Origin: Bacilli bacterium
GTDB lineage: Bacteria > Bacillota_I > Bacilli_A > RF39 > UBA660
Direction: 5' to 3'
Assembly: GCA_017887885.1 (NCBI GenBank)
Contig: JAGHHB010000036.1
Location: forward strand, 1 to 33,436
DNA: 33,436 bases
Shown here: positions 1 to 6,893 of the stretch, one piece after another
Layout of the letters: each line of letters starts with the position of its first letter
Position numbering within the stretch: position 1 is the stretch's first letter
Notes under the pieces: model-generated
Told to the model about the DNA's origin: nothing
Database searches by the model: none
Seen by the model: only the letters and a program-made list of their open reading frames with translations
Translations under genes and position numbers: made by a program

Positions 1-608
1 GGATAGCAATTAAGATTTGTTATCCAAAAAATGATGACAATAAATTTATTGCTGCCGAAGAAAATGCTATCGAGTTGATAATTGATATTTTAAATAGATA
101 TAATTGGGGTATTGATAAAGTTACAAAACATCAAGATTATAATGGTTCTTACTGCCCGCATAAAATATTAGATATGGGATGGGAACATTTTATAAATCGA
201 ATTAAATTAAAAAGAATAAAGACAGAATCAAGACCGTTTATTATTGGAGAAATAGTTTATAACAAAGATAATATTTATCTTTGCGAGACAGCAGGATACG
301 GAGGAAAAGAGACAATATTAAGAAAAAATACGAAATCTGTAGTAAAAAAATTTCATTATAATAAAAAACTATACATGGCCTTAGGAGATGATAAAAACTA
401 TTATGATATAGCTTGGACATCAGACTTGAACAAATTTATAACTGATTGCGAAACAGAAAATTTAGTAGCTATAGAAGATAAAGAAAAAGTTAAAAAGTTG
501 GAAAACGAAGATATACGACAAATTACTAGTGGGCAAAATAAATTAATTAAATGGATAATAAATTGCATAGATAAAATAAAAAAGAGCATTAAATATTTAA
601 TAAAATAA
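1..608 (+). CDS. N-acetylmuramoyl-L-alanine amidase, C-terminal part (5' end cut by window)
   Basis: The reading frame is open from the first bases (frame starting at base 3), so the gene begins before the window; the ATG at 75 is internal. The visible part reads IKICYPKNDD, AEENAIELI, then HQDYNGSYCPHKI. That is the C-terminal half of an amidase_2 (PGRP-like) zinc amidase, in which the His and Cys of this last motif help bind the catalytic zinc. Such enzymes cut the bond between muramic acid and the stem peptide of peptidoglycan and are common as autolysins and phage endolysins. After the catalytic domain come about 110 residues that may form an SH3-like wall-binding module, which I could not identify with confidence. 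The last 12 bases overlap the convergent gene that follows. Whether it is phage-derived cannot be told without the upstream DNA. Confidence 0.8.
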   Translation, partial: IAIKICYPKNDDNKFIAAEENAIELIIDILNRYNWGIDKVTKHQDYNGSYCPHKILDMGWEHFINRIKLKRIKTESRPFIIGEIVYNKDNIYLCETAGYGGKETILRKNTKSVVKKFHYNKKLYMALGDDKNYYDIAWTSDLNKFITDCETENLVAIEDKEKVKKLENEDIRQITSGQNKLIKWIINCIDKIKKSIKYLIK

Positions 609-1340
609 TATTTCTAATGCTTCTTTTTTATGATTATAATTATCAATCATTACTTCCCATTGTTCGACATAAAAATCATAAAGAGAAGACTCTATTTCTT
701 TCCTGTTGATATTGCTCTTTTTAGCCACTTGTTCAATATAACTATCAATATTTTCAAATAATAAAAAACAATTAATTGATTTTACGTTACAGATAGACAT
801 TTTGTTTAAAAGATCATATAGAATGTCTATTCCTGATTCTTCATTGATAAAATTTCTTTTTAAATCAATATGATTATCTTTAGCAAAAAAACTAATAATT
901 TCTGATCTTTTAGCTAAAAATTTTATATTACTATAAAACCCCCTAATAATAAGTTTTCTAATATTATAGTAAAAATAATCTATAAAATTGTTATCTCCTA
1001 TATAATTTTTGCATAGAAGATAACTATTTTTAGATTCGTTTTGTAATAATACTCCTACAATATAATCAAAGTTTTCATTTAAAAAATAAAAATCATTTTT
1101 AAATTCTGAAATAAAATTTTCAAGTAGTATTAAAAACTGTTCATTGCCTGATAAATGACTTTTTCTAATAAAAGAATTAACATTAACTTTCGTATTGCTT
1201 TTAGTTATTTCTTTTATCAATTTATTTAATGATCCATTGTCTAATAATTTAATAATTAAATAGGCATAGACAAAATTGTAATCAAAATTAAAAAGTGTTA
1301 TTTTTAATTGCTTAATTTTATTTGTATTATTTACTATCAT
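597..1340 (-). CDS. hypothetical protein, 247 residues
   Basis: I do not recognise this protein. It starts at an ATG preceded by AAGGAAAGG about 10 bases upstream on the minus strand, so translation is credible. It is rich in Ile, Asn, Lys, Phe and Tyr, looks mainly helical and has no clear signal peptide or transmembrane segment. The last 45 residues (KKSNINRKEIESSLYDFYVE and the charged helix after it) could be a small helical module. Its 3' end overlaps the convergent amidase gene by 12 bases. Upstream lie the two duplicated XRE regulators, facing the other way, so a divergent regulator-target pair is possible but unproven. Composition is even more A+T-rich than the housekeeping genes downstream, consistent with accessory DNA. 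Confidence 0.65.
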   Translation of the reverse strand: MIVNNTNKIKQLKITLFNFDYNFVYAYLIIKLLDNGSLNKLIKEITKSNTKVNVNSFIRKSHLSGNEQFLILLENFISEFKNDFYFLNENFDYIVGVLLQNESKNSYLLCKNYIGDNNFIDYFYYNIRKLIIRGFYSNIKFLAKRSEIISFFAKDNHIDLKRNFINEESGIDILYDLLNKMSICNVKSINCFLLFENIDSYIEQVAKKSNINRKEIESSLYDFYVEQWEVMIDNYNHKKEALEILFY

Positions 1341-1501
1341 TATTTTTCGACCTTTCCTTACAACTACTTTATGTGATTAATGCACATCCAAAATATAAAC
1401 TAGTTACATACAATGGGTGTCTGATCACAATTACAAATTAGATTGATAAAAGTTTTTTCACAATCAAAAATTGTAAACTAAATAAATTTCTTAAGTCATA
1501 A

Positions 1502-1815
1502 ACCACTAAAGTTGTTGGTTGTTATATTTGTAAAAAAATCATACCATATTATTAAGTGGTGGAGGTAATAAAATGACATTGAGACAGATATTCCGAGAAA
1601 ATGTTAAGTTTTATAGAAAACGTTTAAATTTATCTCAAGAAAAATTAGCCGAATTATCAAATTTAAGTACCAATTATATTGGCGATATTGAGCGAGCTAA
1701 TCGTAAGGTGACAATAGATACTATTGAGAAAATTGCTAAAGGTTTAAATGTTGATCCATCACTATTACTAGTAAACCGCCAAAAATAATTTTATATCTAT
1801 TATAACATATTTTTT
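1502..1815 (+). repeat. tandem duplication, copy 1 (leader + XRE gene + 3' flank)
   Basis: About 310 bases, from ACCACTAAAGTTG through the XRE gene to TATTATAACATATTTTT, recur with few differences at 1918-2230, offset by 416 bases. The leader between ACCACT (1502-1507) and AGTGGT (1555-1560), the ribosome binding site and the coding region are all included. The 100 or so bases between the copies (1816-1917) are unique. Confidence 0.9.
1573..1788 (+). CDS. XRE-family HTH transcriptional regulator, copy 1
   Basis: A 71-residue protein that is essentially one HTH_3 (XRE/Cro-CI) DNA-binding domain. LSQEKLAELSNLS at about residues 20-32 is the helix-turn-helix with the usual Gln after helix 2, and NYIGDIERANRKV followed by TIDTIEKIAKGLNV forms the rest of the five-helix fold. 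There is no C-terminal sensor or oligomerisation domain. The start ATG follows GGTGGAGGT by six bases. Family members bind operators as dimers and regulate phage, plasmid or toxin-antitoxin genes, but no target can be assigned here; the divergent 247-residue gene is one candidate. It differs from the second copy at only four residues (4, 5, 17 and 42). Confidence 0.92.
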   Translation: MTLRQIFRENVKFYRKRLNLSQEKLAELSNLSTNYIGDIERANRKVTIDTIEKIAKGLNVDPSLLLVNRQK

Positions 1816-1839
1816 GATATGTTATACATTCATAGATAT
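1793..1839 (+). terminator. nested hairpin after XRE copy 1
   Basis: ATATCTAT (1793-1800) pairs with ATAGATAT (1832-1839), and inside it ATAACATAT (1802-1810) pairs perfectly with ATATGTTAT (1817-1825) across a T-rich loop. It follows the stop codon directly. No clean T-run follows, so it may be an inefficient terminator or a 3' stabilising structure. Confidence 0.45.
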
Positions 1840-1917
1840 ATTTGAGTAAAAAATATTCTTTTATCAATCACCTATAAAAATCATTTTCTTTGTCATTTCT
1901 CTTTTAAAGTTAGAATT

Positions 1918-2230
1918 ACCACTAAAGTTGTTGGTTGTTATCTTGGTAAAAAAATCATACCATATTATTAAGTGGTGGAGGTAATAAGATGACATTAAAA
2001 CACATATTTCGAGAAAATGTTAAGTTTTATAGAAAACAGTTAAATTTGTCTCAAGAAAAATTAGCTGAATTATCAAATTTAAGCACCAATTATATTGGCG
2101 ATATTGAACGAACCAATCGCAAGGTGACAATAGATACTATTGAGAAAATAGCTAAAGGTTTAAATGTTGACCCATCACTATTACTAGTAAACCGTCAAAA
2201 ATGATTTTATCTTTATTATAACATATTTTT
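1918..2230 (+). repeat. tandem duplication, copy 2
   Basis: Second copy of the leader-plus-XRE unit seen at 1502-1815. The leader changes only at a few bases (TATCTTGG in place of TATATTTG), and the ACCACT/AGTGGT arms lie at 1918-1923 and 1971-1976. Similarity stops just after TTATTATAACATATTTTT, where a different hairpin begins. Confidence 0.9.
1989..2204 (+). CDS. XRE-family HTH transcriptional regulator, copy 2
   Basis: Near-identical paralog of the gene 416 bases upstream: 71 residues, a single HTH_3 domain, with the same GGTGGAGGT ribosome binding site before its ATG. The differences are R4K, Q5H, R17Q and A42T. The DNA-contacting segment (LAELSNLSTNYIGDIER) is unchanged, so both proteins should bind the same or very similar operators; residue 42 follows the recognition region and could shift contacts slightly. 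Both reading frames are intact and many of the DNA changes are silent, suggesting selection on both copies rather than a very recent duplication. The function is unknown. Confidence 0.92.
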   Translation: MTLKHIFRENVKFYRKQLNLSQEKLAELSNLSTNYIGDIERTNRKVTIDTIEKIAKGLNVDPSLLLVNRQK

Positions 2231-2260
2231 ATGTGAGTGATACACTCACATATTTATTTT
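2230..2260 (+). terminator. rho-independent terminator after XRE copy 2
   Basis: TATGTGAGTG (2230-2239) pairs perfectly with CACTCACATA (2243-2252) around a three-base ATA loop, followed by TTTATTTT. It separates the regulator pair from pcrA. The remaining bases up to 2426 hold a possible TATAAT at 2352-2357 with only a weak -35 (TTTAAA, 17 bases upstream). Confidence 0.75.
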
Positions 2261-2426
2261 GCTAAAAATAAAGTAATAATTATGATAATAGTTAAAATAT
2301 TACTTAAATTTTAATTGAAAGAATGATTTTTAAATTCATATAGTGAAAAAGTATAATCCCTAGCCAAACGTTCTTTACTTCTCAAAAAATTAATGATAAA
2401 ATTAAATTAAGAAAGATGGTGGTAGA

Positions 2427-4511
2427 ATGAATTTAAATATGCTAAATAATAATCAAAAAATGGCCGTCGAACATATTAATGGTCCTCTTCTAGTACTTGC
2501 TGGAGCGGGTTCTGGCAAAACTAAAGTTTTGACTAATAGAATTGCCTATTTAATTGCTAGTGGTATCGCTCCCGAAAATATTTTAGCAATAACATTCACC
2601 AATAAAGCCGCTAAAGAAATGAAAGAAAGAGTTATCAAGTTAATTGGTGCAAATGCCTATAATATTCAAATATCTACTTTTCATTCTTTTGGACTAAAGG
2701 TCTTGAAAGAAAATTATTCATTACTTGGTTATGAACGAAATTTTACCATTATCGATAGCGATGATGTTTTAACTATTATAAAGAAGATCTTAAAAGAAGA
2801 AAATATGTCTAAAGAACATTATAATCCACGTGATATAAAAAATCGAATAAGTTCGGCTAAAAATGCTATGATGAGTGTAGAAGCTTTTTCCAAAGTTGAA
2901 TTTGATCATAAAGTAGTAACTGTATATAAAAAATATCTTCAAAAATTAAAGAATGGTAATTCTGTCGATTTTGATGACTTATTAATATTACCAATTAAAA
3001 TTTTAAGAGACTATCCATATATTCTTGATGAATACCAAGAAAGATATAAATATATTCTTATTGATGAATATCAAGACACAAATGAAGCCCAATATATATT
3101 CACTAAACTATTAGCATCTAAACATCATAATATTTTTGTGGTTGGTGATAATGATCAAGCTATTTATGCTTTTAGAGGGGCTAATTATAAGAACATTTTA
3201 AATTTTGAGAAGGATTATCCTGAAGCTAGAACTATATTACTCGAAGAGAATTATCGCTCGACCCAGACCATTTTAAATGCCGCTAATTCTGTTATTAAGA
3301 ATAATAAAGAAAGAAAAGATAAAAATCTTTGGAGTAATAATTCACCTGGTGAAAAAATAGATTATATAGTAGTAACAAATGAAAAAGAAGAGGCTAATTT
3401 AGTAGCTACAACGATTAAGGACTTAATAACTTCTGGAGTACAAGAAGAAGATATTGCCGTTTTATATCGAACTAATGCTCAATCAAGAATTATTGAAGAG
3501 GAAATGCTCAAAAAGAATATTAAATATCGCGTTGTGGGAAGTTTTTATTTCTATAATCGGAAAGAAATTAAAGATTTATTATGTTATTTGCGATTAATTA
3601 GTAATCATAAAGATGATATTAGTTTGTTAAGAATTATTAATGTCCCTCGAAGGGGAATTGGCGAAAAGACAATATCTAATTTAGTGGAAACGGCTTCTAT
3701 GCAAGCAGTTTCTATTTATGAGGCCATAACAATTGGAAAAGAGTTAAGCTTTAAAAAGATGATTGAAGAGATGACCGAAGCTAGTAAGAAGATGACGATT
3801 ACAGAACTAGTAGATTTAATTTTAGATAAGAGTGGAATTAAAGAAGAACTAGTTAAATCTAAACAATTAGAAGATGAAATTAGACTCGAAAATCTCAATG
3901 AGTTTAAGTCGATTACCAAAAGTTACGAAGAAGAATACGGTTCTGCAACTTTAGAAGATTTCTTGAATGAAATTTCGCTAGTAAGTGATGTAAGCGAGCA
4001 TCAAGATGGTAGCGACCGAGTAAATTTGATGACTGTCCATTCTGTTAAAGGACTAGAATTCGATTATGTGTTCTTAATTGGCATGGAAGAAGGCATTTTT
4101 CCTCATTATAATGCTATTAATGATGGAACAGCTTCTGCTATCGAAGAAGAGCGAAGACTCTGCTATGTTGCGATAACTCGTGCTAAAACAAAATTATATA
4201 TAACTTCTGCCGAATCGCGCATGTTATTTGGCAATAATAACTACAATTTGCCTAGCAGATTTATCGATGAAATAGATAAAAAATATCTGAATATAAAAGA
4301 TAATAAAATAGGTTCTAAAGCTATATCAAAAATAAAGAAGGTCATTGACAAAAATGCTGAATATCAGGTAGGAGAAATAATTAAGCATACTGATTTTGGT
4401 GAAGGTGTTGTCATTAGCATTGATAAAACTATTTTAACCGTTGCTTTTCCTCATCCTATTGGTATAAAGAAATTAATGAAAGGACACCCTAGCATTACTA
4501 AATTATCATAA
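2427..4511 (+). CDS. pcrA: ATP-dependent DNA helicase PcrA (UvrD/Rep, superfamily 1A)
   Basis: A 3'-5' helicase that unwinds DNA during nucleotide excision and mismatch repair, clears RecA filaments and resolves replication-transcription conflicts. All SF1A motifs are present: Walker A GAGSGKT (26-32), Ia TFTNKAAKEMKER, II DEYQDTN (213-219), III GDNDQAIYAFRGA, IV NYRST, V LMTVHSVKGLEFDYVF and VI YVAITRAKTKL near residue 585. The 694-residue length is slightly below the usual 720-740. The C-terminal segment YQVGEIIKHTDFGEGVV is the Tudor-like domain of PcrA that contacts RNA polymerase. The ATG follows GGTGGT. In many Bacilli pcrA is followed by ligA; here it is followed after 19 bases by an envelope peptidase gene, so the usual partner has been lost or moved. 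Confidence 0.97.
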   Translation: MNLNMLNNNQKMAVEHINGPLLVLAGAGSGKTKVLTNRIAYLIASGIAPENILAITFTNKAAKEMKERVIKLIGANAYNIQISTFHSFGLKVLKENYSLLGYERNFTIIDSDDVLTIIKKILKEENMSKEHYNPRDIKNRISSAKNAMMSVEAFSKVEFDHKVVTVYKKYLQKLKNGNSVDFDDLLILPIKILRDYPYILDEYQERYKYILIDEYQDTNEAQYIFTKLLASKHHNIFVVGDNDQAIYAFRGANYKNILNFEKDYPEARTILLEENYRSTQTILNAANSVIKNNKERKDKNLWSNNSPGEKIDYIVVTNEKEEANLVATTIKDLITSGVQEEDIAVLYRTNAQSRIIEEEMLKKNIKYRVVGSFYFYNRKEIKDLLCYLRLISNHKDDISLLRIINVPRRGIGEKTISNLVETASMQAVSIYEAITIGKELSFKKMIEEMTEASKKMTITELVDLILDKSGIKEELVKSKQLEDEIRLENLNEFKSITKSYEEEYGSATLEDFLNEISLVSDVSEHQDGSDRVNLMTVHSVKGLEFDYVFLIGMEEGIFPHYNAINDGTASAIEEERRLCYVAITRAKTKLYITSAESRMLFGNNNYNLPSRFIDEIDKKYLNIKDNKIGSKAISKIKKVIDKNAEYQVGEIIKHTDFGEGVVISIDKTILTVAFPHPIGIKKLMKGHPSITKLS

Positions 4512-4530
4512 TTTAATGTCGAGGTGAAAA

Positions 4531-5478
4531 ATGAAAAAAATAGTAGTACTTATTTTACTGACAATTTTTCTAACTTTAGAAATATTATTTTTGTACAATA
4601 AGAATAACGAATATCGCTCGGCACAAACAGAATTAAGCAAAAAAATAGCTAGTAGTAAATCTTCTGAACTTCTTAAAGAGGAAAAAAAGGATCTTGAAAC
4701 AAGAATTAAAGAACTCTTTGTTCAAGAAACTGCAAGTCTAGATAATGCTTACGATACTATAGATGAAGAAAAATTAGTTAATGAAAATTTAAATAATGAA
4801 ATAGTGGCTTTAGAAGATAGTATCAAATTACTTGAAGGAAATCTTACGGAACTTCAACACAAGTATGACAAACTTTTAAAAAAAGAATCAAATAATACTT
4901 TTTATATAACTGGTGTAGCTTTTATTAATCAATATCCTGACTATCCAACAGGATGTGAATCAGTATCATTAGCAATACTCTTAAATTACTATGGAATAGA
5001 CATTTCACCGCTCGATATTATAAATAACTTGCCCAAAGGAAGTTTACCATATAACAAAGATGGGATTACGTACGGTGGCGATCCTGAAAGAGAATTTGTT
5101 GGCGATCCTTTGACAACTAATTCTTATGGCATCTATGAGAAACCTCTTGCAGAAATTGCCACCAAATATAAAGATGGAATAATTATAGGAACAGGTATGG
5201 ATTTTGATCAAATATTGGAAGTTGTAAAACAAGGACGCCCTGTTGTTGTTTGGACCTCGATGAATTTATCGATACCATACATATCAAAATCTTGGATTTA
5301 TGAGCCAACAGGTGAAAAAATACATTGGAAATCAGGAGAACATGCAGTCGTTGTAATTGGTTATACGGAAAATAAAGTAATAATTTCTGATCCTATTGGT
5401 GGTAAAATAAAATATCAGTCCCGTTCTATTTTTGAAGAAAGATACAATTATTTCGGAAAGAAGGCTTTGTATTACTGA
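4531..5478 (+). CDS. membrane-anchored C39-like cysteine peptidase with coiled coil
   Basis: A 315-residue protein with an N-terminal membrane anchor (about residues 4-23, after MKKI), a long charged coiled-coil stalk (about 30-120) and a C-terminal Peptidase_C39_2-type domain. The likely catalytic residues are Cys142 in PTGCESVSLAILL, His271 in GEHAVVVIGY and Asp287 in IISDPIGG, the papain-like order. With this topology the peptidase would face outwards, held off the membrane by the stalk. Related proteins process peptides or wall-associated proteins, but the substrate here is unknown. The ribosome binding site is GAGGTG. The stop TGA overlaps the ATG of the next gene by one base, implying translational coupling. 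It is not a bacteriocin exporter: no ABC transporter is attached. Confidence 0.8.
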   Translation: MKKIVVLILLTIFLTLEILFLYNKNNEYRSAQTELSKKIASSKSSELLKEEKKDLETRIKELFVQETASLDNAYDTIDEEKLVNENLNNEIVALEDSIKLLEGNLTELQHKYDKLLKKESNNTFYITGVAFINQYPDYPTGCESVSLAILLNYYGIDISPLDIINNLPKGSLPYNKDGITYGGDPEREFVGDPLTTNSYGIYEKPLAEIATKYKDGIIIGTGMDFDQILEVVKQGRPVVVWTSMNLSIPYISKSWIYEPTGEKIHWKSGEHAVVVIGYTENKVIISDPIGGKIKYQSRSIFEERYNYFGKKALYY

Positions 5479-5783
5479 TGAGAAGAAAATTGCTTAATAT
5501 TATAGTTCCTTTATTTTTAGTAGTTCTTTTAATTATAGCTTTAGTTTTAACTTGTCAAAACGTTAATTTAAAAAATAAAACTAAAAATTTAGAAAAGGAA
5601 CTTTCCGAAATTACCCGTTTAAAATCAGAGATTAGTCAATTAGAAGAAATTGAGAATAATTATAATAATATCAAAATAAATAATGATCAATTAAGAATGC
5701 ACAAAAGTGACTTATTATCAGAAATAAATAGATTAAATTCCAAAATAAACAAATTAGAGAAAGCAATAAATAACTTTAAGTAG
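5478..5783 (+). CDS. small membrane coiled-coil protein
   Basis: 101 residues: short basic N-terminus (MRRK), one strongly hydrophobic segment (about 6-26, IIVPLFLVVLLIIALVL), then a continuous heptad-rich coiled coil to the end. The layout resembles the anchor-plus-stalk half of the preceding peptidase and, in general shape only, FtsL/DivIC division proteins. There is no sequence motif that settles a function. Its start overlaps the peptidase stop (TGATG), so the two proteins are probably made together and may hetero-oligomerise through their stalks. It lacks a peptidase domain. Confidence 0.75.
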   Translation: MRRKLLNIIVPLFLVVLLIIALVLTCQNVNLKNKTKNLEKELSEITRLKSEISQLEEIENNYNNIKINNDQLRMHKSDLLSEINRLNSKINKLEKAINNFK

Positions 5784-5826
5784 TATCTATTTCTAAATAT
5801 TGGAATATACTATATTGGAGGTAGAT

Positions 5827-6381
5827 ATGGATTATAGTATTTTAGTAAACAAAGATAATCCTTTACCACGTGCATCAATTCCGACTGATTTGGTAGATGC
5901 AGGAAGTCTTTACAAAGATAATATTAAAATAGATAGAACTGTAAAAGAAGAATTTGATAAATTAAAAACTTTAGCCTCTCAATATGGTTATCATATTGAT
6001 ATTGAAAGCGGCTATCGAGATTATGATTATCAGGAAAAAATATATAATCATCTTCTTGAAGAAAAGGGTTTTAGTTATGCTATTACTAGAATTGCCGAAC
6101 CAGGAAAATCGGAACATCAGACGGGCTTGGCGATTGATTTCTGCGTTTATGATAATGGAAAGTGTTATATAGAACATGAAATAGAAGATTTACCAGTGAC
6201 AAAATGGATTCACCAAAATGCCCATCGATATGGTTTTATTTTAAGATATCCTGAAGGTAAAGAAGATATAACAAAATATAGTTATGAACCATGGCATTTA
6301 AGATATGTTGGAGATATCGCAAGTTATATTTATAATCATAATCTAACTTTAGAAGAATATAAAAATAGTTTACTTAAATAA
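5827..6381 (+). CDS. D-alanyl-D-alanine carboxypeptidase, VanY family
   Basis: A 184-residue zinc enzyme of the VanY (peptidase M15B) family, which removes the terminal D-Ala from peptidoglycan stem peptides. The metal and catalytic signature is complete: SGYRDYDYQ, then His97 and Asp104 in SEHQTGLAIDF, and His157 in EPWHLRYVG. The ATG at 5827 is preferred because GGAGG (5817-5821) sits five bases before it; an in-frame TTG at 5800 has no ribosome binding site. No signal peptide is visible with this start, which is odd for a wall enzyme, so it may use the adjacent anchored proteins or be released another way. No van resistance genes surround it, so a wall-trimming role is likelier than glycopeptide resistance. 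Confidence 0.88.
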   Translation: MDYSILVNKDNPLPRASIPTDLVDAGSLYKDNIKIDRTVKEEFDKLKTLASQYGYHIDIESGYRDYDYQEKIYNHLLEEKGFSYAITRIAEPGKSEHQTGLAIDFCVYDNGKCYIEHEIEDLPVTKWIHQNAHRYGFILRYPEGKEDITKYSYEPWHLRYVGDIASYIYNHNLTLEEYKNSLLK

Positions 6382-6385
6382 TAGC

Positions 6386-6424
6386 AATCTTGTTTCTTAT
6401 AGCCAAGAAACAAGATTTTATTTT
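6386..6424 (+). terminator. rho-independent terminator after the envelope cluster
   Basis: AATCTTGTTTCTT (6386-6398) pairs perfectly over 13 bases with AAGAAACAAGATT (6405-6417) around a six-base loop, followed by TTATTTT. It starts five bases after the vanY-like stop codon. Confidence 0.92.
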
Positions 6425-6480
6425 ACTAGAAAAGAGTTAAAGAAATAAAATTCCTTTTTAATATAATGATTACTTTGATC

Positions 6481-6509
6481 TTGACATTTATTATAATAAA
6501 TGATAATAT
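6481..6509 (+). promoter_or_regulatory. sigma-A promoter of the metal-resistance operon
   Basis: TTGACA (6481-6486), 17-base spacer, TAATAT (6504-6509), with a TG one base before the -10 (extended -10). It lies immediately upstream of the operator-like repeat and 40 bases before the repressor start. Confidence 0.85.
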
Positions 6510-6513
6510 CATC

Positions 6514-6533
6514 ATATGAACAACAATTCATAT
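6514..6533 (+). promoter_or_regulatory. ArsR/SmtB-type operator
   Basis: ATATGAA (6514-6520) and TTCATAT (6527-6533) form an inverted repeat with a six-base centre. Spacing and sequence fit the 12-2-12 operators of ArsR/SmtB sensors, whose core is TGAACA. Its place just after the -10 would let the bound repressor block transcription of its own operon until metal releases it. Confidence 0.8.
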
Positions 6534-6548
6534 ATATAGGAGAAAAAA

Positions 6549-6893
6549 ATGTTTGAGTGTAATAATGTAATTCATAAAGATATAGTAGACAGTATCAAAG
6601 ATAAATTGCTCACAGAAGACAAAATAATAGATATTTCTGAGCTATTTAAAGTATTTTCTGATTCGACAAGGCTAAAAATAATAGCGGCTCTTTTAGAAAA
6701 TGAACTATGTGTTTGTGATTTAGCGTATTTGATTCATAGTACTCAATCTGCCGTTAGTCATCAGTTACGCATTTTAAAGAGTGCTAAATTAGTAAAATAT
6801 CGTAAGGTCGGCAAAGTAGTCTATTATAAAGTTGCTGACGATCATGTTAAGAAGATATTTCTCATGGGAAAGGAGCATATTTATGAAATATAA
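6549..6893 (+). CDS. cadC: ArsR/SmtB-family metal-sensing repressor, CadC type
   Basis: A 114-residue winged-helix repressor. FSDSTRLKIIAALLENELCV is the start of the ArsR fold, STQSAVSHQLRIL the recognition helix, and KYRKVGKVVYYKV the wing. Cys54 and Cys56 in ELCVCDL match the paired cysteines of CadC, which bind soft metals such as Cd, Pb or Zn; the N-terminal Cys4 and His9 could complete the site as in other CadC proteins. Metal binding should release it from the operator at 6514-6533. It overlaps the downstream ATPase gene by 11 bases, a classic repressor-pump operon. The exact metal cannot be fixed by sequence alone. Confidence 0.92.
   Translation: MFECNNVIHKDIVDSIKDKLLTEDKIIDISELFKVFSDSTRLKIIAALLENELCVCDLAYLIHSTQSAVSHQLRILKSAKLVKYRKVGKVVYYKVADDHVKKIFLMGKEHIYEI

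Noticed and set aside
1381-1500. Attachment site or insertion-sequence end near the XRE genes
   Set aside because: No transposase, terminal inverted repeats or target-site duplication could be found; the repeats are a simple tandem gene duplication.
5971-6177. Overlapping ORFs on both strands inside the vanY-like gene
   Set aside because: They are shadows of the carboxypeptidase frame, which has all its catalytic motifs and a proper ribosome binding site.
6832-6882. N-terminal extension of cadA from an upstream TTG
   Set aside because: No ribosome binding site precedes it, whereas AAAGGAG precedes the ATG at 6883 and the HMA domain starts there.
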